In this document: positions 7,707-15,819 of the stretch, piece by piece
How positions within the stretch are numbered: the stretch's first letter is position 1
Layout: the number at the start of each line of letters is the position of its first letter
Assembly: GCA_017615065.1 (NCBI GenBank)
Contig: JAGAAY010000085.1
Coordinates: 1-36,335, forward strand
Direction: 5' to 3'
Length of the DNA: 36,335 nucleotides
Origin: Bacteroidales bacterium
GTDB lineage: Bacteria > Bacteroidota > Bacteroidia > Bacteroidales > UBA932
Notes under the pieces: generated by a model
The model's database searches: none
What the model saw: only the letters and a program-made list of their open reading frames with translations
What the model was told of the DNA's origin: nothing
Program-made: the position numbers and the translations under genes

Positions 7707-8494
7707 GAAAAGCTGTTCTTTTTCTTGCCATGCTGCTGCTTCCGCTGATGTCGCAAGCGCAGACCACGGTTGAAGACCTGGATGCCGATTTCGGTGCCAG
7801 GTTCGGCCTTTCCGTAGACAAGAAGCTCATGAAGGGATTGCATCTTGTGGCCGATGGGCAGCTGCGCCTCACCGACGATTTTTCCACATTCAGCCGCTGG
7901 GAAGCCGGCCTCGGGCTCACCTACAAGATTAACAAAATGTTCAAAGTGGGCGCCGGCTACACCTTCATCGACAAGACTAATTCCACCGGAGTCTGGATTC
8001 CCCGGCACCGTGTTTATGCCGATGGCACTGCCACCTTCCGCTACGGCGACTGGCGCTTCGCCCTCAGGGAAAGGCTCCAGCTTACTCACCGTGAATACAA
8101 CAACACCTACGAGCACAATCCCTACTTGCTGGCATTGAAGAGCCGCCTGAAGGTAACCTACAAAGGCTTTGACGACTGGGAACCCTATGGCACCGTGGAA
8201 GTAAGAAACGTATTCAACGACCCCACCTGCTCCGCCACATGGAACACCACAACGGGCAAGTACACCAACTACGAATTCACCGGCTACAACGACGCCTACG
8301 TGAACCGCATCCGCGGCACCATTGGCACGCAGTGGTCAATCAACAAGCACCACGCCTTGGACTTCTACCTCCTTGGCGAATACTGCTACGATAAAAGTCT
8401 GGATGTAGACAAGGACGGACCTTACCTTAAATCCCTTTCCTACACCCAGAAGTTCAACGGTGCCCTTTGCGTGGGGTATAATTTCAGTTTCTGA
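7703..8494 (+). CDS. DUF2490 outer-membrane beta-barrel protein
   Basis: This 263-residue exported protein has a signal peptide (MRKAVLFLAMLLLPLMSQAQ), many alternating-hydrophobic strands, and a terminal aromatic residue (GYNFSF) as expected for outer-membrane barrels. WRFALRERLQLTHR, NPYLLALKSRLKV and the EVRNVFND region fit DUF2490. The start is fixed by the ATGA overlap with the DUF4956 gene. It ends 5 bases before the stop of the convergent peptidase gene. Its place as the last gene of the VTC/DUF4956 operon suggests export or surface display of whatever the operon makes, but no direct evidence is visible. Confidence 0.85.
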   Translation: MRKAVLFLAMLLLPLMSQAQTTVEDLDADFGARFGLSVDKKLMKGLHLVADGQLRLTDDFSTFSRWEAGLGLTYKINKMFKVGAGYTFIDKTNSTGVWIPRHRVYADGTATFRYGDWRFALRERLQLTHREYNNTYEHNPYLLALKSRLKVTYKGFDDWEPYGTVEVRNVFNDPTCSATWNTTTGKYTNYEFTGYNDAYVNRIRGTIGTQWSINKHHALDFYLLGEYCYDKSLDVDKDGPYLKSLSYTQKFNGALCVGYNFSF

Positions 8495-8499
8495 GCAGC

Positions 8500-10464
8500 C
8501 TAGCCTTGCGCAAACCTCATTTCGTCCAGGAGATAACCGGCGTGGCCGATTTCCTTGATGATGAACAGGACGTAACGCACGTCCAGGGAGATGTTGCGGC
8601 AGATCTCCGGATCGAAGACGAGGTCGCTCATCGTGCCTTCCCAGACGCGGTCGAAGTTTATGCCGATGAGTTCACCGTCGGCATTGAGCACCGGGCTGCC
8701 GGAGTTGCCGCCGGTGGTGTGGTTGGTGGCCAGGAAGCACACGGGCTGGTTTTCATAGCCGCCGCGGGCGTATATGTCGCGTAGCTCCTGCGGGATGTTG
8801 TAGTCGAAGATGTCGGGGTTGTCCTTCTCGATAATGCCTCTCAGCGTGGACACCGGCTTGTAATACACGGCATCGCACGGCCTGTAGCCTTCCACGAGGC
8901 CATAGGCTATGCGGAGTGTGAGGTTGGCATCGGGGTAGAAGGCCTTTTTTGGCTCAAATTCCATCTGTCCGCGCATGTATTTGCGGTATAGGAGGTTGAT
9001 GCTCTGGTTCATTTCCAGGAGCTCCGGCACAATCCCTTCCCGGAACTGCCTTTCAAAGGATTTTGCCAGCTCGGCCGCAAGTTCGTCATCGGAAAATACC
9101 GCATCCTTGAGGGCCTCCACCGACTGGTATTTATCCCTGAGGTCCAGGAAGAAGCCGGGCTTGTATTTGTCGTCCAGAGCTTTGTCGAAGGCCGATACCA
9201 TCGCCACGAAAGTCTCTTCGTCGATGGGCTGGTAGTAGTCTTTCATGTCGATGCCGCGCCCCGAGGCCATGCGCATCTTTTCGATGCTGCGCACTGTCTC
9301 GTTGTAGTATTCATAGGCACGGAACAGGGGATTGCGGAGCTGGTACATGTTGTAGAGCATTTCCGTAATCCACCCATACTGATTGAGTCTTGCCCATTCC
9401 TCGAAGCGGGCTTCATATTGCTGCTTAACGGCCACCACATTGTTCTTGCGGAGGCCTTTCTCTTCGCCCTGCCATTTCTTCCAGGCGTTGGCCACACTTG
9501 CGTATTTGGATGAATACTGGATGCGAACGGCCTGGCTCTGATCCATGTATTTCTTCATTATTCCAAGACGTGTGGTGCGGAGGGCGATCTTTTCCGGATC
9601 GGAGAAGTCCTGGATATAGCGGACGGCCTCCGAGTGAACGTACTCCTGGGTGCTGCCGGGGCAGCCGTAGACGAAGGTGAAATCGCCTTCCTGCACGCCC
9701 TTGAGGGAGATTGTGAGCGAGCGCTTGGGTACGTAGGGCTTGTTGTCAGGGCTATAATCGGCAGGCTCGTTGTCGGCATCGGCATATATGCGGAAGATGG
9801 AAAAATCGCCGGTATGGCGGGGCCACATCCAGTTGTCGGTTTCACCTCCGAATTTGCCGATGGAGGATGGCGGGGCGCCCACCAGACGCACGTCGCGGTA
9901 CTCCTTGAATACGAAGAGGAAGTACTGGTTGCCGTAGTACAGGGCCTCCACGCTGGCTTTGATGCCGCCCCGGCCTTTGGTTATTTGGTCGATGAGCTTC
10001 TCCGAGTTCTTCTGAATGAGGGCTTCGCGCTGCTCTTCGGTGAATTTGGCTTTGTAGCCCTTCAGGACTGCATCGGTTACGTCTTCCATCCTCTCAAGGA
10101 AGCGCACGGTGAGCCCGGGATTGGGGAGTTCCTGGCTGCTGTTCATGGCCCAGAATCCGTCTTTCAGGTAATCGTGGCCCACGGAAGAGTGCTTCTGTAT
10201 GAAACTGTAACCGCAATGATGGTTTGTGAGCAGGAGCCCCTGGTCGCTGATCAGCTCGCCGGTGCAACCGCTGCCGAACAGCACCACTGCGTCCTTCAGG
10301 CAGGCCTGGTTTACGCTGTAAATGTCTTCTGCATCGAGCCTGCAGCCCTTGGACTGCATATCGGCAATTCTTTCAGAGATGAGGACGGGCAGCCACATGC
10401 CTTCATCGGCAAGGGCATTGAAGCATATGGCCAGGGCCGTTGCTATTGCGAAAATTCTTTTCAT
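8500..10464 (-). CDS. S46 family dipeptidyl peptidase, DPP11-like
   Basis: This 654-residue periplasmic serine peptidase of family S46 removes dipeptides from peptide N-termini, feeding amino-acid catabolism. It has a signal peptide ending near NALA (about residue 19). The chymotrypsin-like triad region includes LLLTNHHCGY (His82 or His83), WPRHTGDFSIFR (Asp) and TTGGNSGSPV (Ser588). Eighteen residues after this serine is Arg606 in NFDRVWEG. In characterised S46 enzymes that position is Arg in DPP11 (Asp/Glu-specific) and Gly in DPP7, so acidic P1 specificity is predicted. At 654 residues it is shorter than the roughly 720 of known DPP7/DPP11. It has a divergent promoter shared with the next gene's region. 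Confidence 0.92.
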   Translation of the reverse strand: MKRIFAIATALAICFNALADEGMWLPVLISERIADMQSKGCRLDAEDIYSVNQACLKDAVVLFGSGCTGELISDQGLLLTNHHCGYSFIQKHSSVGHDYLKDGFWAMNSSQELPNPGLTVRFLERMEDVTDAVLKGYKAKFTEEQREALIQKNSEKLIDQITKGRGGIKASVEALYYGNQYFLFVFKEYRDVRLVGAPPSSIGKFGGETDNWMWPRHTGDFSIFRIYADADNEPADYSPDNKPYVPKRSLTISLKGVQEGDFTFVYGCPGSTQEYVHSEAVRYIQDFSDPEKIALRTTRLGIMKKYMDQSQAVRIQYSSKYASVANAWKKWQGEEKGLRKNNVVAVKQQYEARFEEWARLNQYGWITEMLYNMYQLRNPLFRAYEYYNETVRSIEKMRMASGRGIDMKDYYQPIDEETFVAMVSAFDKALDDKYKPGFFLDLRDKYQSVEALKDAVFSDDELAAELAKSFERQFREGIVPELLEMNQSINLLYRKYMRGQMEFEPKKAFYPDANLTLRIAYGLVEGYRPCDAVYYKPVSTLRGIIEKDNPDIFDYNIPQELRDIYARGGYENQPVCFLATNHTTGGNSGSPVLNADGELIGINFDRVWEGTMSDLVFDPEICRNISLDVRYVLFIIKEIGHAGYLLDEMRFAQG

Positions 10465-10491
10465 CGTGCGGATTATTTCGAAGTCCGGTTA

Positions 10492-10499
10492 CAAATATA
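10492..10499 (-). promoter_or_regulatory. -7 box of the S46 peptidase gene
   Basis: Read on the minus strand this is TATATTTG, an exact TAnnTTTG, 27 bases before the peptidase ATG. A second box for the divergent gene lies only 22 bases away. Confidence 0.6.
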
Positions 10500-10521
10500 C
10501 ACAAATTGCCGCAGGAATGGC

Positions 10522-10529
10522 TATATTTG
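10522..10529 (+). promoter_or_regulatory. -7 box of the FGE-like lipoprotein gene
   Basis: TATATTTG lies 18 bases before the ATG at 10548. It faces away from the peptidase promoter, giving a compact divergent promoter region. Confidence 0.6.
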
Positions 10530-10547
10530 CAAAAAAGTGAGACGATA

Positions 10548-11588
10548 ATGAAAAAGACGTTATCCATTCTATTCATCCTGTCGGCAGTTATCTCCTCGTG
10601 TAAAGTGTATGTAGAGAATGAACGGAGGCCTGTATATCTACAGGGAGTTTCTGACAGGTTCTTGTACCTTCATACAGGCGATGAAGTGACCGTGACCACG
10701 GCTTCGACTCCTGAGGGTTATCCATTCAAGTGGTCCAGCCGGGATGTGAATGTGGCCACCGTTGACCAGACGGGAAAGATAACCGCAACGGGTATTGGAC
10801 AGACGGACATAATCATTGCAAGTACATATCCGTACCAGAATTTGTCAGAAACAGTCCAGGTAACAGTCTTTTCCGATGATGTTTATACTTTCCGTTCGGC
10901 ATATCTGAAAATGATACCGGTGAAGGGCGGAACTGTCACCATCGGCAAAGAAGACTATCCTCTGAATCCTGCAAGGGTAGTAACTGTAGGTGATTTCATG
11001 CTGGCGGAAGTTGAAGTTTCAAGGCAACTATGGTGCGCTGTCGTTAAAAAGCTGGTTTTATCTGATGTCGCATTATGTCCGTACGTGGATACATATGATG
11101 CATGGGAAACCGAGTTTCTTGCGGCACTTCGCGAAATGACGGGTAAGCCATTCCGCTTCCCTACTGAAGCCGAGTGGGAGTATGCCGCCAAGGCCGGTGA
11201 AAATACGACCTATAGCGGAGGTAACGACCTGAATGAGTTGGGATGGCATAAAGGTTCCCCGGGAGTGGTGCTGAATTTCTCTTATGCGGCACACTATATC
11301 AATTTGCCGATGATGTCATATAAACCCAACTCATGGGGGTTCTATGACATGAGCGGCAATGCGGCCGAATGGGTCTCGGATATCATTCCCAGAATCGAAG
11401 GAAACCTCAGCATTCTGGACCCTGATGACTTAAAGTATCAGGAAGAGCTGATATCTCAATCTGAATCACATATTGCGAAGGGTGGAAGCGCCTTTTCTCC
11501 GGCATCGTGCTGTACAATATGGTCCAGAGAGGCTTATTCTTCCAACCCTAATACATTTGGCCCTTTCGGACTCAGAGTTGCGCTGTGA
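10548..11588 (+). CDS. Lipoprotein with Big_2-like and FGE-sulfatase (SUMF1-like) domains
   Basis: This 346-residue exported lipoprotein has lipobox ...SAVISSC with Cys18. Residues about 45-110 look like a bacterial Ig-like (Big_2) domain, with the typical WSSRDVNVATVDQTGKITATGIGQTDI. Residues about 135-346 follow the formylglycine-generating-enzyme fold family: EVEVSRQLWCAVV, FRFPTEAEWEYAAKAG, GFYDMSGNAAEWVSD, and GGSAF....REAYSSNPNTFGPFGLRV. Many such lipoproteins in Bacteroidota are not sulfatase activators and serve as binding or structural domains, so enzymatic function is uncertain. The start is fixed by the signal peptide and -7 box. The nucleosidase-like gene begins 1 base after its stop. 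Confidence 0.88.
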   Translation: MKKTLSILFILSAVISSCKVYVENERRPVYLQGVSDRFLYLHTGDEVTVTTASTPEGYPFKWSSRDVNVATVDQTGKITATGIGQTDIIIASTYPYQNLSETVQVTVFSDDVYTFRSAYLKMIPVKGGTVTIGKEDYPLNPARVVTVGDFMLAEVEVSRQLWCAVVKKLVLSDVALCPYVDTYDAWETEFLAALREMTGKPFRFPTEAEWEYAAKAGENTTYSGGNDLNELGWHKGSPGVVLNFSYAAHYINLPMMSYKPNSWGFYDMSGNAAEWVSDIIPRIEGNLSILDPDDLKYQEELISQSESHIAKGGSAFSPASCCTIWSREAYSSNPNTFGPFGLRVAL

Positions 11589-11589
11589 T

Positions 11590-12147
11590 ATGATTGACTA
11601 TAGAATATTGGAAGAACTCCGGGGCAGGGACCTGGTGCTTTTTGTGGCCGATATGGACGAGATTTCCGAGGCCGATGTGAGGTTTCCGGTGGTGTACACC
11701 GGAATGGGCAAGATGCGCATGTACAGTGCGCTGGAGAAGTGGTTTTCCAGGGCCGATGCCTCCGGCAAAGTGGTGCTGAATATCGGCAGCGCAGGATCGG
11801 CAAAATATCCCATCGGCGAGATTGTGAATGTGCGGCACTTCGTGAACGGCGGCTCCGAGCTCATTTACGACCGCATCGACCTTCCCGGGGAGGGCGCTCT
11901 TGTGCATTCCGGCGACTATTTCATGAGCACACAAACCTTTTCTCCGGAGCAGGTTGCCGCGCTTTCCCGCCAGTACGACCTCTTCGACATGGAGGCCTAC
12001 GCCGCCGCCCTTTTCTGCCGCAACCACGGAATCCCCTTCTACTGCCTCAAGGCAGTCTCCGACAACCTTGACGGCACCCTTAAAGACTGGCGCTCCATCC
12101 TTGGCGACATCCGCGTGAAGTTCACCGACCTTCTGGGGAAGTTGTGA
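11590..12147 (+). CDS. Nucleoside phosphorylase-fold nucleosidase (MTAN-like)
   Basis: This 185-residue cytosolic enzyme has the PNP/UDP phosphorylase fold. The motifs are VYTGMGKMRM, NIGSAGSAKYPIG (the phosphate/ribose loop region), LFDMEAYAAALFC (the Met-Glu pair that contacts ribose) and LKAVSDNLDG, whose Asp corresponds to the base-protonating residue of MTA/SAH nucleosidases. It is shorter than the usual 230 residues, with the N-terminal strand reduced. It could cleave methylthioadenosine/S-adenosylhomocysteine, futalosine or another purine nucleoside; I cannot tell which. It starts right after the FGE-like lipoprotein stop, and its last 26 bases overlap the convergent nhaC gene. Confidence 0.8.
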   Translation: MIDYRILEELRGRDLVLFVADMDEISEADVRFPVVYTGMGKMRMYSALEKWFSRADASGKVVLNIGSAGSAKYPIGEIVNVRHFVNGGSELIYDRIDLPGEGALVHSGDYFMSTQTFSPEQVAALSRQYDLFDMEAYAAALFCRNHGIPFYCLKAVSDNLDGTLKDWRSILGDIRVKFTDLLGKL

Positions 12148-13585
12148 TTTCGGGCGCGGCGCGTACGATTCTCCAGCCGATGATGGCCACAAGGATGGAC
12201 ATCAGGGGAGAGATGAGGTTGAAGAAACAGAAGGGGGCGTAGGCCAGGGTGGGGACGGAGAGGATAGTGGCCTGGGTCATGCCGCAACTGGACCAGGGGA
12301 AGAGGGGCGATGTGACCGTGGCGGAGTCTTCAACGCTGCGGCTCAGAAGCCGTCTTTCGTAGCCGCCTTTGTCGTAGGATTCCCTGTAAATATTTGAGGT
12401 GAGAATCACCGCCAGGTACTGGTCAGAGACGATTCCGTTGAGGGCCGTGCCGGTGAATACCGTGGTGCCCACAAGGCCGGCGCGGGTGCGTGTGAGTGGA
12501 GTGAGCATGCCGGCCAGATCGGCAATCATTCCGCTGGCTTTCATGCAGGCGCCGAAGCACATGGCGCAGATAATCAGGTACACGGTGTTGAGCATTCCCA
12601 GCATGCCGCGGGTGGCAACCAGGGCATCTACATTGGCGTTCCCGGTTTGCAGCGCCACGGAGTTGTAAACCGATTCCAAGGTTCCGGCAAACATGATCCG
12701 GACGCGGGAGCCATCGGCAACTTTTGCGCCGATTTCGGCAATTACGTCGGGCTGGAAAATGAGCGCGGCAATGGCGGCGGTAAGGGCCGATAAAGCCAGA
12801 ACCACGATGGCGGGAAGCTTCCTCCAGATGAGGATGCCGGCGATTATCGGCACAATCAGAAGCCAGGGGGTGATATTGAAGCGGGAGGCCAGGACATCGG
12901 CATACACCGACATCTCCTGCGCATCGGCCCCCTTATGAAAAATGCCGATGACGGTAAAGATGATGAGGGTGATTATGATGGCCGGCCCCGTGGTGAGCAG
13001 CATATAGCGGATATGGGTGAAAAGATCCACTTTGTTCACCGACGATGCCAGAACGGTGGTGTCCGACAGGGGCGAGATTTTGTCGCCAAAATAGGCCCCG
13101 GAGATGATTGCGCCGGCGGTCATGGCGTCGCTGAAGCCTTCTGCCCTGCCGATGCCGATGAGGGCGACCCCGATGGTGGCGATGGTGGTCCAGGACGATC
13201 CGGTGAGCACGGAGACGATGGCGCACAGGGCGCATGCGGTGAGCAGGAACACCTTGGGGCTGATTATCTTGAGACCGTAGCAGATGAATGCCGGCACCAC
13301 GCCGCTCATAGTCCAGGTGCCGGAGATGGCGCCGATAAGCAGCAGTATCAGGATTGCATTGGCAACTTCCCCCACATTGCCGCTGATGGCTTTCTCAAAC
13401 TCCTTCCACTTGGTCTTGTAAATTGCAGTGGCGATGATGATGCAAATGCCGGCGGCGGTGAGGAGCGCAACCTGGGAGGGGCCCAGAATGGCATCGGCCT
13501 TGAAAATGGCGATGCTCACAGCCTGCAGGGCCACCAGTACGGCGATCGGCACAATCGCCAGGATTCTTCTCGTTTTTACCGACAT
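12122..13585 (-). CDS. NhaC-family Na+/H+ antiporter
   Basis: This 487-residue inner-membrane transporter is made of about 11-12 hydrophobic segments with charged residues inside them. Family signatures include ISGTWTMSGVVPAFICYGL, LTGSSWTTIATIGVALIGIG and GAIISGAYFGDKISPLSDTTVLASS, plus a repeated half with GTALNGIVSDQYLAVILTSNIY. NhaC transporters exchange Na+ (or malate/lactate in MleN-like members) for protons, so the exact substrate is open. It is a single-gene unit, convergent with and overlapping the nucleosidase gene, and divergent from the ExbD/TonB-like gene. A -7 box sits just 4 bases before its ATG. Confidence 0.9.
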   Translation of the reverse strand: MSVKTRRILAIVPIAVLVALQAVSIAIFKADAILGPSQVALLTAAGICIIIATAIYKTKWKEFEKAISGNVGEVANAILILLLIGAISGTWTMSGVVPAFICYGLKIISPKVFLLTACALCAIVSVLTGSSWTTIATIGVALIGIGRAEGFSDAMTAGAIISGAYFGDKISPLSDTTVLASSVNKVDLFTHIRYMLLTTGPAIIITLIIFTVIGIFHKGADAQEMSVYADVLASRFNITPWLLIVPIIAGILIWRKLPAIVVLALSALTAAIAALIFQPDVIAEIGAKVADGSRVRIMFAGTLESVYNSVALQTGNANVDALVATRGMLGMLNTVYLIICAMCFGACMKASGMIADLAGMLTPLTRTRAGLVGTTVFTGTALNGIVSDQYLAVILTSNIYRESYDKGGYERRLLSRSVEDSATVTSPLFPWSSCGMTQATILSVPTLAYAPFCFFNLISPLMSILVAIIGWRIVRAAPEITTSPEGR

Positions 13586-13589
13586 GTTG

Positions 13590-13597
13590 CAAAGTTA
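13590..13597 (-). promoter_or_regulatory. -7 box of the nhaC-like gene, possibly leaderless
   Basis: On the minus strand this reads TAACTTTG, an exact TAnnTTTG. Only 4 bases separate it from the ATG at 13585, so transcription would begin at or inside the start codon. Confidence 0.5.
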
Positions 13598-13636
13598 CGC
13601 AAAAAATGCAGATTCCGTTCTTGTTGCCCCATACGC

Positions 13637-13667
13637 TTTGATTTCTCGCCCTGTGTTGCTATATTTG
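13637..13667 (+). promoter_or_regulatory. Promoter (TTTG-N19-TATATTTG) of the ExbD/TonB-like gene
   Basis: A -33 TTTG at 13637-13640 and a -7 TATATTTG at 13660-13667 are separated by exactly 19 bases, the expected Bacteroidota spacing. The start codon is 21 bases further on. Confidence 0.75.
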
Positions 13668-13688
13668 CCAATCGCTAATTCTAATGAC

Positions 13689-14870
13689 ATGAAAAAGGTT
13701 GTTATTCTTCTTTTCGCCGTTTTTGCAATGGCATTCACGGTATTTGCACAGGTGAGTTATCCTGAGAATCCGGCAGCATGCGAAAACCTGTTCCTCCAAG
13801 TCAATGCCGATACCGTTTATTTCTATAACAGAGGTCCGGGTAAGCCTTTTGCCTGGACGGGAAACAACGAAGCCGCCTGTTTCCGCGATTTTCTTGTGAA
13901 TGAGGGCAATTTCCACGGATCCCCTGTCTATGATAACATCATTGTCTATGTCGATGACAAGACCACCGTCTCCTTTGCCGTGGAACTGTCAAATGCCCTT
14001 GAGGAATCGGCCGTTATGAATAATGTGGTATTCGTGATTCCACCCAAATACTGGCACGAGAACCCTGTGAGCATGGTATTCACAAGATCTTCTGAGTCGC
14101 CGATGACAATGGAGGAATTCCTGGCCGACCAGAAGAAAGAAAAACTCGGCGTCACTTTTACAATGTATGAGGAAGGCCAGGGACTGTGGAAACAGCGCCC
14201 CGACAGTTATCTCAAATACACCGAGGGCAATATCCACGATCTGGTGAGCAATCTGAAAACAGGGGAAGATTACCCTTATCTGCATATCAAGGTTCCACAG
14301 GTTGTTACTCTGGTGAACTATGTCGCCGCAATCGACCAGCTTGGCCGGGTAAAACAGGAGAATCCCATGCGTGTCGTGGAAACCTGCTATGTTCCTTCCG
14401 CCGCATCCGGGGAAGTGATGTCTTTTGACTATAATTTCGCAAGGCCGGACTTCTTTGTCCCCACTGTCGACGAGGGCAAGGAAATTCACCAGTCCGATTG
14501 CGAGAGGCTTGGACTGGCCAGTCTGCCTGTGTTCACTTTCACTAACCGGTCAGATTCTTTCGAATGCACCCCCGGCGGCTTCTATTACAAGAATGGCGAC
14601 AAAAACGAGACCTATTCTTTCTGGGCCGGTTCGCAATCTGACCCCAGGGCCCGCATCGGCGGTTATTTTTTGGATTTCACCGTTTGTATCGACGGATCCG
14701 TGAAGGACATCCGCCCCAGCGAAAGATGGGCGCAGCACCACCCCCAGAAAGACTGGGATTATGTTATTGAAAGACTCGCAGAAGAGGCCACCTGGCGCCC
14801 TTCCCACGATGCAACCGGCAAACCCGTAAACGTGCGCCTGTACGAAGTGAGGGTCTTCCTCTCCTTCTAG
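13689..14870 (+). CDS. Secreted protein with ExbD-like and TonB C-terminal-like regions
   Basis: This 393-residue exported protein has signal peptide MKKVVILLFAVFAMAFTVFAQ. Residues about 28-120 and 190-260 alternate short strands and helices and resemble the periplasmic fold of ExbD/TolR (NLFLQVNADTVYFY, then VYDNIIVYVDDKTTVSFAVELSNAL). The last 90 residues match the TonB C-terminal pattern: LDFTVCIDGSVKDI, WDYVIERLAEEATWRPS, TGKPVNVRLYEVRVFLSF. Unlike TonB it has no obvious proline-rich spacer or retained membrane anchor. A related protein with the same order of regions is encoded at 23522-24556. Function is unknown; a periplasmic energy-transduction or partner-binding role would be a guess. 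Confidence 0.8.
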   Translation: MKKVVILLFAVFAMAFTVFAQVSYPENPAACENLFLQVNADTVYFYNRGPGKPFAWTGNNEAACFRDFLVNEGNFHGSPVYDNIIVYVDDKTTVSFAVELSNALEESAVMNNVVFVIPPKYWHENPVSMVFTRSSESPMTMEEFLADQKKEKLGVTFTMYEEGQGLWKQRPDSYLKYTEGNIHDLVSNLKTGEDYPYLHIKVPQVVTLVNYVAAIDQLGRVKQENPMRVVETCYVPSAASGEVMSFDYNFARPDFFVPTVDEGKEIHQSDCERLGLASLPVFTFTNRSDSFECTPGGFYYKNGDKNETYSFWAGSQSDPRARIGGYFLDFTVCIDGSVKDIRPSERWAQHHPQKDWDYVIERLAEEATWRPSHDATGKPVNVRLYEVRVFLSF

Positions 14871-15106
14871 CGGCGCCTATGGCCCCGGCCTGGCCGCGCA
14901 ACCAGTCCCACGATCCACCCCACGACCGCCCCGCGACCAGAACCGGACCGGATATCCAGCCAGACGTGCCTCTATGGCAGATTTTGTGGATATCCGGCAC
15001 GAAAAACGGCCAAAACGGGCAAAATCGTTGCCGGATATCCAGCCAGACGTGCTGTATGGCTGTTTCTGTGGATATCCGGTTGCTGAGTTTATTCTTTTCA
15101 TAATTC
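14871..15106. repeat. Intergenic double-hairpin repeat, copy A
   Basis: The gap holds two tandem inverted-repeat units. Unit 1 spans 14948-14997 and unit 2 spans 15031-15079. Each begins CCGGATATCCAGCC and ends TGGATATCCGG, giving an 11-bp perfect stem. The 33-base linker is related to that of copy B at 19430-19561, including CAAAACGGGCAAAA. The bases before unit 1 (14871-14947) are very GC-rich with no visible gene. There is no T-run after the hairpins, so simple intrinsic termination is less likely than a mobile or REP-like palindromic element. Confidence 0.8.
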
Positions 15107-15137
15107 TTTGTTTTCTCGCACCGTGTTCTTATCTTTG
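15107..15137 (+). promoter_or_regulatory. Promoter of the ATPase/STAS/MNT/HEPN operon
   Basis: TTTG at 15107-15110, 19 bases, then TATCTTTG at 15130-15137. It is a full-consensus promoter 24 bases before the ATPase start codon and 27 bases after the double-hairpin repeat. Confidence 0.8.
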
Positions 15138-15161
15138 CAGGTACGAGCCATTTTTGTTGAT

Positions 15162-15812
15162 ATGAACGTAGATACATTAATACATCAGTATTTCCCGGCG
15201 GCTGGCAATGTCTGCATCGAGATGTTCGACGAAAAGAACATCCAGCAGGTTTACCGGCGTCTGGTGGAAGTATTGGTACATCAACCTGAAGTGGAGACTT
15301 CTCTGCTTCAGGGTATGAGTTATTGTTTCTACGAGGTGATGGACAACGTACTCATCCATTCCGGCAAAAATGTGGGAATCGTCATAACCAATTATTCGGA
15401 ATCTGAACACTTGATTCAGATTCTGGTGGCCGATGACGGAGTGGGCATCAGGGCTTCACTGGCCGAGAATGACGAGTATGCCGATGTAACCGAGCCTCAG
15501 GCACTTGAGTATTGTATCAAAGACAAGGTCTCTGACGGGAAAGGGATGGGTTTTGGCCTGTATTCCACGTCCAGACTTATAAATACTGCCGGTCATAAGT
15601 TAATCATCCGTTCGGGAGGCCACACTCTTTCGGCCAATGGAGAAATGACTGTGACCGAATCCGAGCCCTGGACGGGAACAATAGTTTACTTTGAACTGCG
15701 CTCGGATTTGGATATTGACTCGGCATCTGTCGTCGATCATAGGACGGATCCTGCCGAAGAGTTCGATGAACTGTTTCTGGAGGATGCGCCCGGACTCGAA
15801 GAATTATGGTAA
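15162..15812 (+). CDS. GHKL ATPase (anti-sigma-factor/histidine-kinase-like ATP-binding protein)
   Basis: This 216-residue cytosolic protein has the Bergerat ATP-binding fold. The N-box is CFYEVMDNVLIHSG (Glu58, Asn62, His66), the G1 box is VADDGVGI (Asp91-Gly95) and the G2 box is GKGMGFGLYSTSRL (about 127-139), followed by the closing strand GTIVYFEL. No phospho-acceptor His domain, receiver or transmembrane segment is present, so it resembles SpoIIAB-type switch kinases rather than a full sensor kinase. The acidic C-terminal tail (about 195-216) is of unknown role. The next gene, 7 bases downstream, encodes a STAS-like protein, the expected kind of partner or substrate. It heads a four-gene operon ending in an MNT-HEPN pair. 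Confidence 0.88.
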   Translation: MNVDTLIHQYFPAAGNVCIEMFDEKNIQQVYRRLVEVLVHQPEVETSLLQGMSYCFYEVMDNVLIHSGKNVGIVITNYSESEHLIQILVADDGVGIRASLAENDEYADVTEPQALEYCIKDKVSDGKGMGFGLYSTSRLINTAGHKLIIRSGGHTLSANGEMTVTESEPWTGTIVYFELRSDLDIDSASVVDHRTDPAEEFDELFLEDAPGLEELW

Positions 15813-15819
15813 TGTGCCT

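Noticed and set aside
12935..13678. 247-codon plus-strand open frame over nhaC
   Set aside because: It is antisense to a clear antiporter and rich in Asp/Gly/His from complementing hydrophobic codons; no homology pattern is seen.
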